DNA of 25,167 bases, taken from assembly GCA_037447655.1 (NCBI GenBank), contig JBBHKE010001213.1, positions 43,633 to 68,799 on the forward strand, read 5' to 3'. Under the pieces are notes generated by a model that did no database searches, was not told the origin of the DNA, and saw only the letters and a program-made list of their open reading frames with translations. Made by a program: the position numbers and the translations under genes. This DNA is from Zygnema cylindricum (Eukaryota > Streptophyta > Zygnematophyceae > Zygnematales > Zygnemataceae). Of this stretch, positions 9,703-20,100 are shown one piece after another; positions within the stretch are counted from its first letter, which is position 1, and the number at the start of each line of letters is the position of its first letter.

Positions 9703-11402
9703 ATGGAGGACACACCGAGACTTCCTTCCATTCCAGCTTCAGAGTTCGAGGGAGGGAGAAAGACCAGCAAAAGGATTCAAGAGAGACAAGCTGCTCATAA
9801 GGTAACTAAGCTATCTCATCCCGATGAGCCTCTGTCAAACTTGGAGGGAGTGAACAGCTCAAAAAAAGACAAATGGATTAGAGCCATAAATGATGAGATG
9901 GCTTCTATCATAGTAGCAAATACCTGGGAACTAACGATTGTCATCTAGATAGAAAACCTATTGGCTGTAAATAGGTATTTAAACTAAAACTGAACCCAAA
10001 TCATACCATTGAGAGATATAAGACTCGATTATTAGCGAAGGGGTTCACCCAAAAGGACGGGATTGACTATGAGGAGACCTTTGTTCCAATTGTTCGGTTC
10101 CCACCAGTAAGGATTCTCCTCAGTCTGGCAGCAGCGGAAGACATGGAAATACACCAGATAGACATTAAAACTGCTTTTTTTAATGGTGAATTAGAGGAAG
10201 AAATTTTCATGAGGCAACCTGAGGGGTTCAAGGAGGAAGGAGAAAAAAACAAAGTCTGCAAGCTCATAAAGTCCTTATATGAATTGAAGCAAGCTCCCCG
10301 ACAGTGGAATAAGAAACTAGATGAGTTTCTCACCACTCTGGGGTATATCCGGATTAGCTCTGCCATTCTATCTATACGTTTGAAGATGAGAATGGTGTCA
10401 TTTTTAATGCAATCAATGTCGATGATCTGCTTGTGCTTAGTAAGTCTTTAGAAAAGATGAATAGGTTAAAGAAAGATCTTAGAAGCAAGTTTGATATGAA
10501 AGATTTAGGTGAGGCAAGATACATTTTGGGGATCCAATGGAGAGAGAAAGGGGGAAAAGGATTATCATACTTACTCAAAAAGAAGCAAAAGGTAATATGC
10601 TTGAGAAATTCTAGATCGAAAAGGCTAACAGTTGTACCACTCCCATGTACTTGAAAAAAGTAAGTGATGGGAGTGGAGAAGGGGGAGTGTTAATCTTAGA
10701 TGATCAGATGAGCCCAGAAGAGAGAGAGTTTATGAAGTCTATCCCTTATAGACAGGTCGTAGGAAGTTTGATCTATTTTATAAACTGTACAAGACATAAC
10801 GTAGCGGCAGCAGTAGGAGTCTTAACGATCCTATGAAGAGAGATTGGGAGGCAACGAAGAGAGTCATGAGATATCTGGTAGGAACCAGAGAGTTATGGTT
10901 GCATTTGGGAGGGGAGCACACTAATATCACTACTTGGAGTGATATCAGTTATAGGGATGCACCTATGAGAAGATGCACTTCTGGGTTGGTGTTGAATAAG
11001 GGGGAAGGTGTTTGCTGTTGGAGCAGTAAGCAACAAAAGGTGGTTGCTCGGTCTACTATGGAGGTTGAGTATATGGCCTATTGTTTGGCTGTGAAATAGA
11101 TGATGTGGGTCAAATCCTTGTTGCAAGAATTGGGGTATATGAAGGAGGGAGTGCATGAAGTTTTTTGTGATAATGAGGCTGCCTTTGCTTTTTCAACCAA
11201 TCCAAAACATTATTTCAAGGCTATGCATATGGACATAAGATTGAGCTTCGTGAGGGAAAAGGTTGAAAATAAAATTGTAAATCTTGTGTATAAATCCGAT
11301 GAAGAAATGGTGGCTGACATGATGACCAAACGTGTGCCCTCTCCCAAGTTAAAATATTGTACGCAAAAATATGGATTAAAAAAAAAGTTAAAATTAGAAT
11401 AG
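9703..11402 (+). pseudogene. Element N remnant coding region: RT and RNase H
   Basis: An ATG inside the LTR 3' end (9703) is fused by the deletion, in frame, to the pre-RT linker (LPSIPASEFEGGRKTSKRIQ), open to 9948. Frame breaks follow. RT resumes at 10143 with HQIDIKTAFFNGELEEEIF, including MRQPEGF and QAPRQWNKKLDEF, and shifts frame near 10365. The catalytic box reads NVDDLLVLSKS. RNase H lies at about 10740-11402 (VGSLIYFINCTRH, WSDISYRDAPMRRCTSG, CDNEAAFAF, ADMMTKRVPSPK). The copy is useful because it keeps CAA, CGA and TGG at the three sites that are stops in the copia element at 16134. Confidence 0.82.
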
Positions 11403-11415
11403 AAAATAATGGGAG
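11401..11415 (+). other. Polypurine tract of element N
   Basis: AGAAAATAATGGGAG lies immediately before the 3' LTR start (TG at 11416). It differs at one position from the PPT at 21516-21530. It primes plus-strand synthesis in LTR retrotransposons. Confidence 0.8.
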
Positions 11416-12419
11416 TGCTGAAATAAATTGTTATTGGGTATTTTCTAGGTCTAAATAGATTAGCAGAAACAGATAAGAAAAATACAGGCAGCCTGCTTTC
11501 ATCTCTTCTCTCTTGCCCCCATACTTGATGTAGTCACTGTAGGAGAGAGAGAGAGTGATGGAGCCATGGCTACCTCAACTCCATAGGCGGGACTAAAGAG
11601 TGACTTAAGTCCCTCTCAACAAAAGGTTGAGTTCGACAGGACTCGAACCTCCGACCGGCAGAGCGCGGCGTAGGCGTTAGTTCTAACCAGTCTGTCGCAG
11701 AAGTCCGTTAGCATATAAAGGGTTTGATATGTATTTAAACTATTGTATGGTACTAAAATCGCTAAACTAATTATGTATGAATGAACATAGAATTAGTTGA
11801 AGCTTAGTGCGGTCATCATTTCGCACGAAACAAATGAATCTGATTTTGTTTCGACTGTCGACATTTAATGTCAGATTTAATACAACGGCACACATCACTT
11901 CCGAGATCGCGGAATGGTCACTTTGGCGTTTATGGACGTGGGATGACCATGCGCCACGTGGAGGGATAACATTTGGTCGCAGGAATTCCGGGGAGCGTAC
12001 GGACGAGTGAAATATTGACACACATCGACTCAACCGCCTTGTCGTACACACGCCGTACAGAAAGGACATCGACCGTAGTACCTTTCTGTATCTTACAGTC
12101 ATATGATTGGTTTGTACTTCACTAGAGAGGGGCTGTGAGAGGGGTTTAGGACTTAGGAAAATTTGGTAGGTAATCACCTTTCTCTAAGAGAGCTTTGTAT
12201 AAAATTGGCATTTTTGCCGGCTCATAACTTATCGGTTGGTTGGCCGTTTTCAATGATTCTTTTTGCTACGGACTCAGCGGAGTCCAAGTTGCATAAGGGT
12301 GCAGCCAGATTATCAGTTTGTCTTCTTGGGCAGCAGTTGTTGTGGCTTGAAGTGGGTTAGTTAAAAACTATCTAGAGGCTTCCTGAATTTTATTGTCCAA
12401 TGGCGGACATAGAATTGCA
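11416..12419 (+). repeat. 3' LTR of element N
   Basis: It starts TGCTGAAATAAATTG after the PPT and ends AGAATTGCA, matching the AGAGTTGCA end of the LTR at 22580. The target duplication AGATA follows. It contains a TATAAAA box (12198-12204) and an antisense tRNA-like patch (11628-11697) whose T-arm complement is 11639-11649. A downstream open stretch (about 12163-12360) shares residues with the equivalent stretch of the 16134 LTRs. Confidence 0.85.
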
Positions 12420-13130
12420 AGATAAATGAGAGAAAGAGAGGGGCTAACAAGCAGGAGATCATCTATATAAATGACAAGGATGATAAGTGTGTCTGTGGTG
12501 CCATGAATGAATAGGCCCAAATCCGCATCTAATTTGGAGAAGCCCTCACGGACGAGAATTGCCTCCAAATGTTTGTTCTAAACTCTAGGAGCTTCCTTAA
12601 GGCCATAAAGGGATTTCAGGAGACAACATACAATATGCTTTGTGTCAGGAGACACATACCCTCCCGGTTGCTTAAGGAATATTTCTTTAATGAGGGAATT
12701 GTAGAGGAAGGTTGTTTGCACATCCATGTGGTGGACATCTAAGTCTTGGGCAGCAACAAGAGAGAGGAGAACGTGACTAGAGGTGAATTTGCAACCGGGG
12801 TATAAGTTTATGTGAATTCAATGCCCCCTTTAGAAAAAATCTTTCCCCCCCAAAGCGAGCCTTAAATTTGTCAAGAGTTTTGTCCGATTTTGTTTTAACT
12901 CGAAAGACCCATTTCGATTCGATGACTTTTCTGCATATAAGAAGGAAGGTGAGTTCCTAGATGTCGTTTTGTTGGGGAGATGCAAATTCAAAACCAAAGG
13001 CGACTTTTCATTCGGTAGTATGAGGATTGGCCATGGCAGCGGAGAAGGTAAGTGGGACATTAATGGTGGCAGAATTTGCTGATCCATGACTAAGATGCTG
13101 GGCCTTGTCATGCGCCTAGGCGTCGGCGGG
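12420..13130 (-). mobile_element. Element M, 5' part: copia RT N-terminal half
   Basis: Minus-strand copia RT in several frames. From about 13075: sequence like AAMANPHTTE, then KVIESKWVFRVKTKSDKTLDKF (around 12915-12870), a TYTPV-like block, a DVHH/MDVQT-like block, LKSLYGLKEAP, and an open stretch 12568-12425 with LVREGFSKLDADLGLFIHGT and the catalytic box IYIDDLLLVSPSLSLI. The frame then runs into the left flank of nested element N (8720 and below). Stops and frameshifts are frequent between 12580 and 12830. Sequence to the right of about 13130 no longer looks like copia, so no 5' LTR of M is seen. Confidence 0.75.
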
Positions 13131-14313
13131 TGTTATTGCTGAATCTTATACTAATTCGCGTGTATGTGACGTGACAGGTTCGTAATTTTTCGTACTGCTG
13201 AAGGTACAAGATAATCAAAGGTCGTACTACATGCATCTACGATACAACGGGAAACCGACGTGGAACTAGAATTCTGTTCGGCATCAATTGTCAAGAACTC
13301 TAAAGGCTCCGATCTTGACAGATGGCTAAGTCGTGAACCCTTAGAGGTTCATGCATTATTTTTTGTAATGTAGGGAGGGTTTTCATCCTCGAGGTGTAGA
13401 TGAAAGGTATCCCGAGGCGGATACGCAGCGACCGTCTCTAAAAACTGGCAGCGTTTGCACATAGAAACCTGCTTGCTCAAAGACATATAAGAATTAGTGT
13501 AGCTGTACGATACGCAACAACATAGGATAAAAACCATGTGGCTGCGTAGGAATTGTTGTAAATTACAGCACGGGAATCCAACATTGGAGAGTTGGCGTTT
13601 TTTGGCAAATTTGTATTCCTCGGGATTTGTCGAACCTTTTTGTTTCACTTGGCATTTTCGGCAGCATATTTAGTATCAGTTAGTTGTTGAGTTAGGGTTT
13701 CTCTCTCTCGATCCTTAGTTTCTTGCTAGCTGTTGCCTTTGAGCTTTCTTATCTCTCTTTTCTGTACTAAGTCTTTAGCTAATCTACCGGCGCAAGCTAG
13801 CTTGCAAGGTTTCCCTCCAGCCTGTGTCTCACTTGCCGTGGTCAATGAATTCTGGCGTGTGAATCTTGGGTTTTATTGTTGCTTGTGCGCGGTTTTTGTC
13901 GTTTGGCTCTCTTTTCTTCTAATTTTGGGAGTGCCGGTTTTCTCGGCGGCTACATTCAATTTAGGAGAGTCTGCGGTCTACTAATTCGACTCTTGTAGGG
14001 AATATTGAAGACTTTAGGGCCTAGTGGCCACTGACGCAAATATTCATGTGTTGTAATTTGTCAATCTTTTCCAGTCAGCATTAATTGTTTGTTTTGTTTT
14101 CTTTTCCAGTCTAGTTGTTTTCTTCGGATTGATTTAGTTTTAACTCTCAATTTTTAGGGTTTATTTTGTTTGGTGGACTCTGAGTTTGATATTTCTGATT
14201 TTGTTTCTAAATCCGGTGTAGTTTCCTCTTTCTGTCTACCTACTGGATTAACTCACTTAGAAAACCTAGGAAACTAAAAACTTATAAAAAATATATATAT
14301 AAAAAACCAAGAG

Positions 14314-14373
<60 letters not shown>

Positions 14374-14952
14374 CCATGTTAATTAGGTCATATTAATTAT
14401 CACATAAAATAATAACTGCTTTAAAAGTTGGGTGGCGCGTGGCTTAAAGTTGATACCCGTACCCTAACAGGCTACTAACTACTTTGGCATTGAGCTGTGG
14501 TGTGATTACGATCATGTGGAACCGAAGCAACTTTGGGAGACGTTTATAGTATCCTACTGGATGTTATCGCTTCAGGTGAGTAACCGATCCTTGTGGGTGC
14601 AGGCGTGATCTAGTCTATCGAGTGTACTCACTTAGAGGGTTAGAGATCTTATCGAAGGCTGCGCCCTTGTTCTTCGCATAACACATCATTATTGCGTGGT
14701 CCGAGATCTGACCTTGATTGGTATTGAGTAGCAGTTTCTTGATTTCTTACATCTGGCCGTGTTGGCCCTGAATGGTTTCTTGCTTATTACATCTGGCCGC
14801 AAGTGGCCTTGTATAGGTGACATGAGTTTGCTTGGTGTTGCTTGATGTGAGTGGAATTGCGAAAGACAGTTTACGAGTAGACTAACTCCGGTGATGCACG
14901 ATATACCAAAATTCTTGGTGTTGGTGGTTTGCGGTTGTTAGTATACTTTTGA
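13131..14952. other. Non-coding stretch, probably Ty3-type 5' LTR/leader plus unknown DNA
   Basis: No recognisable protein. A 99-codon minus-strand open frame (13349-13648) and an 83-codon hydrophobic plus-strand one (13733-13984) match nothing I know. Features: a pyrimidine-rich patch near 13690-13750, (AT)27 at 14317-14370, a consensus splice donor CAG|GTGAGT at 14573-14581, and a repeated TTACATCTGGCCG...TGGCC block near 14747 and 14786. Because gag starts at 14953, the stretch may include the Ty3-type LTR and leader. I could not identify a PBS or an LTR edge, and the second LTR would lie outside the window. Confidence 0.35.
14317..14370. repeat. (AT)27 microsatellite
   Basis: An uninterrupted AT dinucleotide run, preceded by interrupted AT-rich sequence from about 14280. 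Confidence 0.95.
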
Positions 14953-16133
14953 ATGTGTTCGGCATTTAGCTCCATTCGGATAGGACGATCTTCTGGTTAC
15001 ATGCCAACAAACTGGAATAATTTTCAGTTCTCGGCCGGTACCACCAGAAGCTCAAGTTTTTACCGTGGGCCGCCCAGTGAGTCGATTACAGCCGGCTCCC
15101 TTCCGATATCTTTTCTAAACTCAGCAGTCCAGTCGCAATTTTTAAGATCACCCAGTCTGTCTAGATCTAGTCTTTCTTCTCTCCGAAGGTCTATGTCATC
15201 TATTTTTTTGTCATTCACCCACTGTTTAGGGGACGATTCGGACACCGACTCACTTGACATACACGGTCTAGGGCTACCGCCGTCAATTTTCTCAGTGAAC
15301 AGTACCTTACACACTAATTTTGATCCTTCTAGCGTAGACATAGCTTCATCCATTGACACCGGAGGAGGCAAACATCATTTTTGTGTTTTTGGTCTCAAGG
15401 ACAACATGTCATTGTCACACTTTCGCATGCTTTTTGATACCGAAATGCGTGACCTCGCATTTCGGCACCAGGACCATTATGACCTACGGGTTGCTTTTTC
15501 GTTACTGAGACGATACCTCACAAGATCTGCCCTATCTCTCCATACTCAAAAATATGAAGAAATTTGTGCTATGACTGCAATAGCACCCGCATATTTCGGA
15601 GCTCTAGCCATAGTAGACAGTCCCAAAATTCCTTTTCAAGCGGCTGTCCGTGCGGTTTATGACTTAGCAGGAAATGAAACTTCACCCGCAATACCGGAGA
15701 TTCCTCATCAATTTGCAGTGGCGGCTCGGGCTGCATATTTGGCTAGACCTGAAATGCTGGTCCTTCAAAGAGATCCAATCTCTTTGATTTTCGATTTTTT
15801 ACATGGAGAGTACCGAATGCAAAATCCAGACCAAGTCAAAGAATTAATGAACTTTGAACGCAAACCGGGCGAAACAGCATTGGGGCTGCGGTCTCGTATG
15901 GAAAAATTACGTGAAGCCCTACCAGATCTAATGTCAGAGGCTGAGGCGGTACAAAAACTTGTGGGTCAATTTCCCACAAAATCTTGACGGTTCATTCAGA
16001 ACCGCTTGACCGAAGCATATGGCTTTAAATTCACTTTCGAGCAGGCTGCAGTGTATGCCGTAAAGAATGAAATGCAGACCAGCTGGTGGGACGCTCATGA
16101 GCGGCCTCGGTCCTTGCCTAAAGATCACCTTAA
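14953..16133 (+). pseudogene. Ty3-type gag, N-terminal part
   Basis: An open frame from the ATG at 14953 runs 344 codons to a TGA at 15985-15987. The same frame then continues (RFIQNRLTEAYGFKFTFEQA) to the copia insertion at 16134. The capsid-like part reads LMNFERKPGETALGLRSRME followed by LREALPDLMSEAEAVQKLV, the helical pattern of retrotransposon gag proteins. The N-terminal ~110 residues are Ser-rich and low in similarity; a second Met at 15001 is an alternative start. The TGA is one transition from CGA or TGG. The reading frame resumes after the insert at 22586 with no shift. Confidence 0.65.
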
Positions 16134-16798
16134 TGTAGAAACTAATGGTTTTAAAGTATTTTCTAGGTCTGAAAAGAAATAAAGAAGTTGAGGCAGTCTA
16201 TCTCTAACTTCTCTCTCCAACTCTCAAACTTGTCGCAGTCACTGAGAAATTGGAGAGGAAGCAAGAGCCATGGCTACCTAGGCTATCCTGAGGTTTACGG
16301 GAAATTTATATTAGTTAAGGTTTATTTAATTAGAATGTATGTGCCGGCGACAGGAATTGATCCTTGTACCTACCGGGCGGCAGACAGGAAATAGCCGGTA
16401 GCCTTAGCCGTTAAGTCTAGGATTAATGTTACGTAGTATATAGGTTGATAATTATTTAAATATGTATACGTACGATAATTCATTTAACTATAATTGATTA
16501 CGTGATACATAGATCCGGTAATATATAAAGTACGGATTACGGTACGGATTAAGAATCAATATCGCGCATTTGTTTCGTAAGTGAAACAAATACCGCGCAT
16601 GTATTTATTACGGCTACGATTAAATTACATTCTAATCGGACGGCCGCAATTAGCGCCGAGATCGCGGAGGAAGATTTCGGCGGTTTATGGTCATCGCCAC
16701 ATCGGATGATGTGTGGCGAAATTACGTTGGATCGTGGAATCTCCGGAGATTATGGCACCGAATCCGGATATGACATGTGTCGACATTTAGGCAATGTC

Positions 16799-16873
16799 GT
16801 ACAATGTCCGTACCTAAAGTACACCGGCAGCTGTACTTTTGCGTACGGAACTCAATTCTGATTGGTTCCGTAC
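16799..16873 (+). promoter_or_regulatory. Cluster of six GTAC cores upstream of the TATA box
   Basis: GTAC at 16799, 16810, 16819, 16833, 16843 and 16870, several as CCGTAC or CGTACGG. All six are kept in the 3' LTR (about 22195-22275), and five occur at the same distance from TATA in element N (9348-9421). GTAC is the core bound by the green-lineage SBP-box transcription factors. A link to them here is inference. Confidence 0.45.
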
Positions 16874-16952
16874 ATCAGTAGATAGAGTCTGTGAGAGAGA
16901 TAGGACTTAGAAAAATTTAGAAGATAGGACCCTCTCTCCCAGAGAGCTTCTG

Positions 16953-16960
16953 TATAAAAG
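16953..16960 (+). promoter_or_regulatory. LTR TATA box (TATAAAAG)
   Basis: It is preceded by a CTCTCTCCCAGAGAG-type stretch and repeated identically in the 3' LTR at 22350-22357. The 3' LTR copy is oriented to drive transcription rightward into the zinc-knuckle part of the interrupted gag. Confidence 0.7.
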
Positions 16961-17163
16961 GTGAACTTTGACCCTCCATAGCTTACTGCTCAGGGGAGCA
17001 AATTCAGAGATTCTTTTTGCTATCAACTCAGGGGAGTCTTGCCTTCACAGGGGTGCAGGTGGTCAGGGTTTTTGTCTGCCAAGGTGGCAATTATTTTTGC
17101 TGAAACACAAAGGGGTCAGGATTATCCTAGAGGCTTCTTGGAAGCTGTCTACTCCGACGACTT

Positions 17164-20100
17164 ATGGAGGTCTCAGAGTTTCAGGTTATGGGCCCACCCT
17201 CTAGGGTACCAATCTTTAATGGAACTGGTTTCATATACTGGGAAATTATGATGATAAGAGCTCTATGCGAAAAAAGGTTTTGGGGGCATCTGAGTGGACG
17301 GTTGGGGCGTCCATCAAGTCTTGGAATTCCTCCAGGATTTGGAGGAACTAGATTCACCAGGAAAGAGGATTCATCTTCAACGGAGGAAACAAAAGAAGGA
17401 GAGGTGGTGGACAAAGGAAAGGAGAAAGAGACGACCACACCAATAGCAACTTTCACATTCATGTCGCCTATTCCGAGGAATGAGGAGAATGATACTGAAA
17501 CCTGGGACTTCAACAATATGGCGGCAAAGCACTTCATCCTACGCCATCTCACTCAAGGACTTGCATGTCCTCATTTGCAGGTAGAAAGGGCATTCGATCT
17601 TTGGATGGCTCTCATAGAGATGTACCGAAGTGGTACGATTCAGCAACAACAGTTGGCTGATCAGAAAGTTAAGGAGTATGTATACAAAGGGGGAAATATG
17701 TTGGATTTTTGCAATGAGCTTGCTACACTCTTCATGGAGCTAGAGAGTGCGGGAAAAGATTTTAGTGAAAAAGAAAAGGTTAACTGTTTACTCATGAAGT
17801 TACCTGATGAGTTCGTGAACATAGTTTACCGTGTGAAGGACTTGCCTGACTCAAGGTGGATATGGAACTCAGTGGTAGGGATGATTCTCGTTCAAGAGAA
17901 TACAATTGAGATCCGAAGGGGAGGAAAGAGTGGCCAAGCCTTGGCAACAGCGACTGATTGGAGGAACAGGGATTCCCGAAAACCGATCGGAAACTATGGG
18001 GAGAGGGAGCAGAAAAAACAGGCCGACGAGCTCGAACCAAGGGCTCCCAAAGGTTTATGTCATTTTTGTAAGAAACCGGGGCACTATATGGCAGAGTGCA
18101 CTAAGCTAACCGAGCTTCGGTTAAAAGAGGGGCAGACCGGTGGTACCCCGAGGGGAAAGAAAAAGGCCCTTGTCACACAGGTACTTAAGGCGGAATCTGA
18201 GGACGAGGACGATGAGCTCCTTTTGGATGAGGAGTTGGAGGCGAAAAATGAGGTCAAAATTCCACGAAGGCAGAAATGTGCTTTCGGTGGATTGAAAGGT
18301 GAAGCAGGCTGGATTGTAGATTCAGGTGCCTCCATGCACATGTGTAAGGATAGACACCTGTTCACTAAGATAAGAAAGATTCCCACCGTAGAGATAGAGT
18401 ACGTGGATGGGAGGATAGTCACCACTACTCTTGTAGTATCGGTAGATTTGAAAGTGTTAGTAGAAGGAAAGACATCCATATTAACATTCTCCGATGTATT
18501 GTTTATTCCGGAGCTGAACAAAAATCTTATCTCTACATCAGTATTAGATGATAAGGATTTTTTCACTAGCACTAGGGAAGGAGTCTTTACTGCTAGTTTT
18601 GAGGAGGATGTCTATTTCATTGCTGAGAAAGGTAGCCATGGGATGTTTAGGCTGATCTTAAGTAATGAAAAGAAGAAACTTTATTATGCTGGTGTTCATG
18701 ATATTATGATGTGGCATAAGAGGCTTGGGCATGTGAATCTAGATAAGTTAAGAGAGATGAAAAAGATGGGAGTGGTGGAAGGGATTCAGTTTAGTGAAAG
18801 TGATGATATAAGTGATTGTAGTGGATGTGCTCAAGGTAAAGCACACAGATTACCCTTTCCTGAATCAGCCACCTATAAGGGAGAAAAAATTCTAGATTTA
18901 GTACACACAGATATTTGGGGACCAGCTAAAGTGCCCTCACCGGGGGGGAAGAGATTTATGATGACTATAACTGATGATTGGTCTTGGTATTCCCGGGTAT
19001 ATTTTTTGAAAAACAAGTCCGAAGCTGAGGATTGTTTTAGACAATATAAAGCATGGAGCGAAAAACTCCATGAAACTCCAATCAAGAGAGTAAGGAGTGA
19101 CAATGGTGGAGAGTATACTTCTAACCAGTTTGAGAATTTTCTGAGGGAAGATGGGGTTCAACATCAAAAGAGAGTTCCAGAAAATCTAGAACAGAATGGG
19201 GTAGCTGAAAGGTTAAATAGAACACTAAGTGATAGTGCTAGAAGTATGTTGTCAGATAAAAAGATAGGAAAAAGGTTTTGGGCAGAAGCAATGAACTGTG
19301 CTAATTACCTCAAGAATAGAGTTCTTACTTCAGCTATAAAAGATCAAACACCTTATGAGAGATGGAGAGGCTGGAAACCAGACATATCTCACTTAAAGGT
19401 TTTCGGCAGTCAAGTGTTCAATCTAGATACTGATCGGTCCAATTGGAAGCTAGATCCTAAAGGAAAACCAGGATACTTATTAGGATATGATGAAGATGTT
19501 ATAGGATATAGAGTTTATGATCTAAAAAGGGAAGATATAATCTTAGTAAAGAATCTAGAAGTTATGGATGAAGGAAAGTCTGTGGATCCCTTCAAATATA
19601 CGAAGTCAGTAAAAATCAGATTTGAGTCAGAAAATTCCGATGACTTTGCGCTTCCTAACTATCCAGGTTTTAGAGAAGATGACATTCTTGCAGGAACAAA
19701 TCAGACCGAAAAGGACTTGGCTGTGGAAACTCCAGTGACAACTCTACTCGAAGCGGAAGACGTGGTGGAAATTTATTCGGAATCAAGGGATCGGGGAGAA
19801 GCCGAGTTTGTTCGAAAGAATCCACGAGAACCATCTATTCCGGCCTCAGATTTTGAGGGGGGGAGGAGAAGTAGCAAAAGACTGCAAGAAGAACAGGTTA
19901 ATAACAAGGTAACTAAACTATCTCATCAAGATGAACCTCAAACTTATAGAGAGGCGATGACTTGTCCAGAAAGAAACCGGTGGAAGACAGCCATCAATGA
20001 GGAGATGGCTTCAATCATGGCAGCCGATACTTGGGAGCTGGTGGACTGTCCACCTAACCGAAAACCAATCGGTTGTAAGTGGGTTTTCAAATTAAAACTG

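Larger units (their letters stand above)
8721..9712 (+). repeat. 5' LTR of element N (3' end truncated)
   Basis: It starts TGTTGAAATAAATAG, homologous to the LTR start at 16134 and to the 3' LTR at 11416. It stops at ...GAGGACA, lacking the last ~10 bp (TAGAATTGCA in the 3' copy), so the internal deletion cut into the LTR. It holds a TATA box at 9502-9508, five GTAC cores in 9348-9421, and an antisense tRNA-like patch around 8940-9000. Confidence 0.82.
8721..12419 (+). mobile_element. Element N: internally deleted Ty1/copia retrotransposon
   Basis: Plus-strand element with 5' LTR 8721-9712 and 3' LTR 11416-12419, flanked by AGATG (8716-8720) and AGATA (12420-12424), a 4-of-5 target duplication. 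The interior goes straight from the 5' LTR into the linker before RT, then RT and RNase H. PBS, gag, protease and integrase are gone, as are the last ~10 bp of the 5' LTR. It is inserted in the RT of minus-strand element M: joining 8720 to the right flank, with one copy of the duplication, gives an unbroken M frame. LTR divergence and many frame breaks make it visibly older than the copia element at 16134. Confidence 0.85.
16134..17183 (+). repeat. 5' LTR of the copia element
   Basis: It starts TGTAGAAACTAATGG and ends CAGAGTTTCA. U3 holds nine GTAC cores at 16470-16873, six of them within 16799-16873. The TATA box is at 16953. A CTCAGGGGAG decamer occurs twice downstream. An antisense B-box-like GGATCAATTCC (complement of 16353-16363) sits at the position of the tRNA-like patch of element N. 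An ATG at 17164, near the LTR 3' end, is in frame with gag. Confidence 0.95.

Noticed and set aside
11628-11697. Functional tRNA gene
   Set aside because: Only the T-arm and part of a D-arm look tRNA-like; acceptor and anticodon stems do not pair by eye.
13349-13648. 99-codon minus-strand open frame with a CKRC motif
   Set aside because: No recognisable domain or neighbour logic; not enough to call a gene.
13131-14952. Ty3-type 5' LTR boundaries and PBS
   Set aside because: Several TGG-starting candidates (e.g. near 14725) were examined, but none matches a tRNA 3' end well and the partner LTR is outside the window.
15060-15371. Minus-strand open frame opposite gag
   Set aside because: Shadow of the gag frame.
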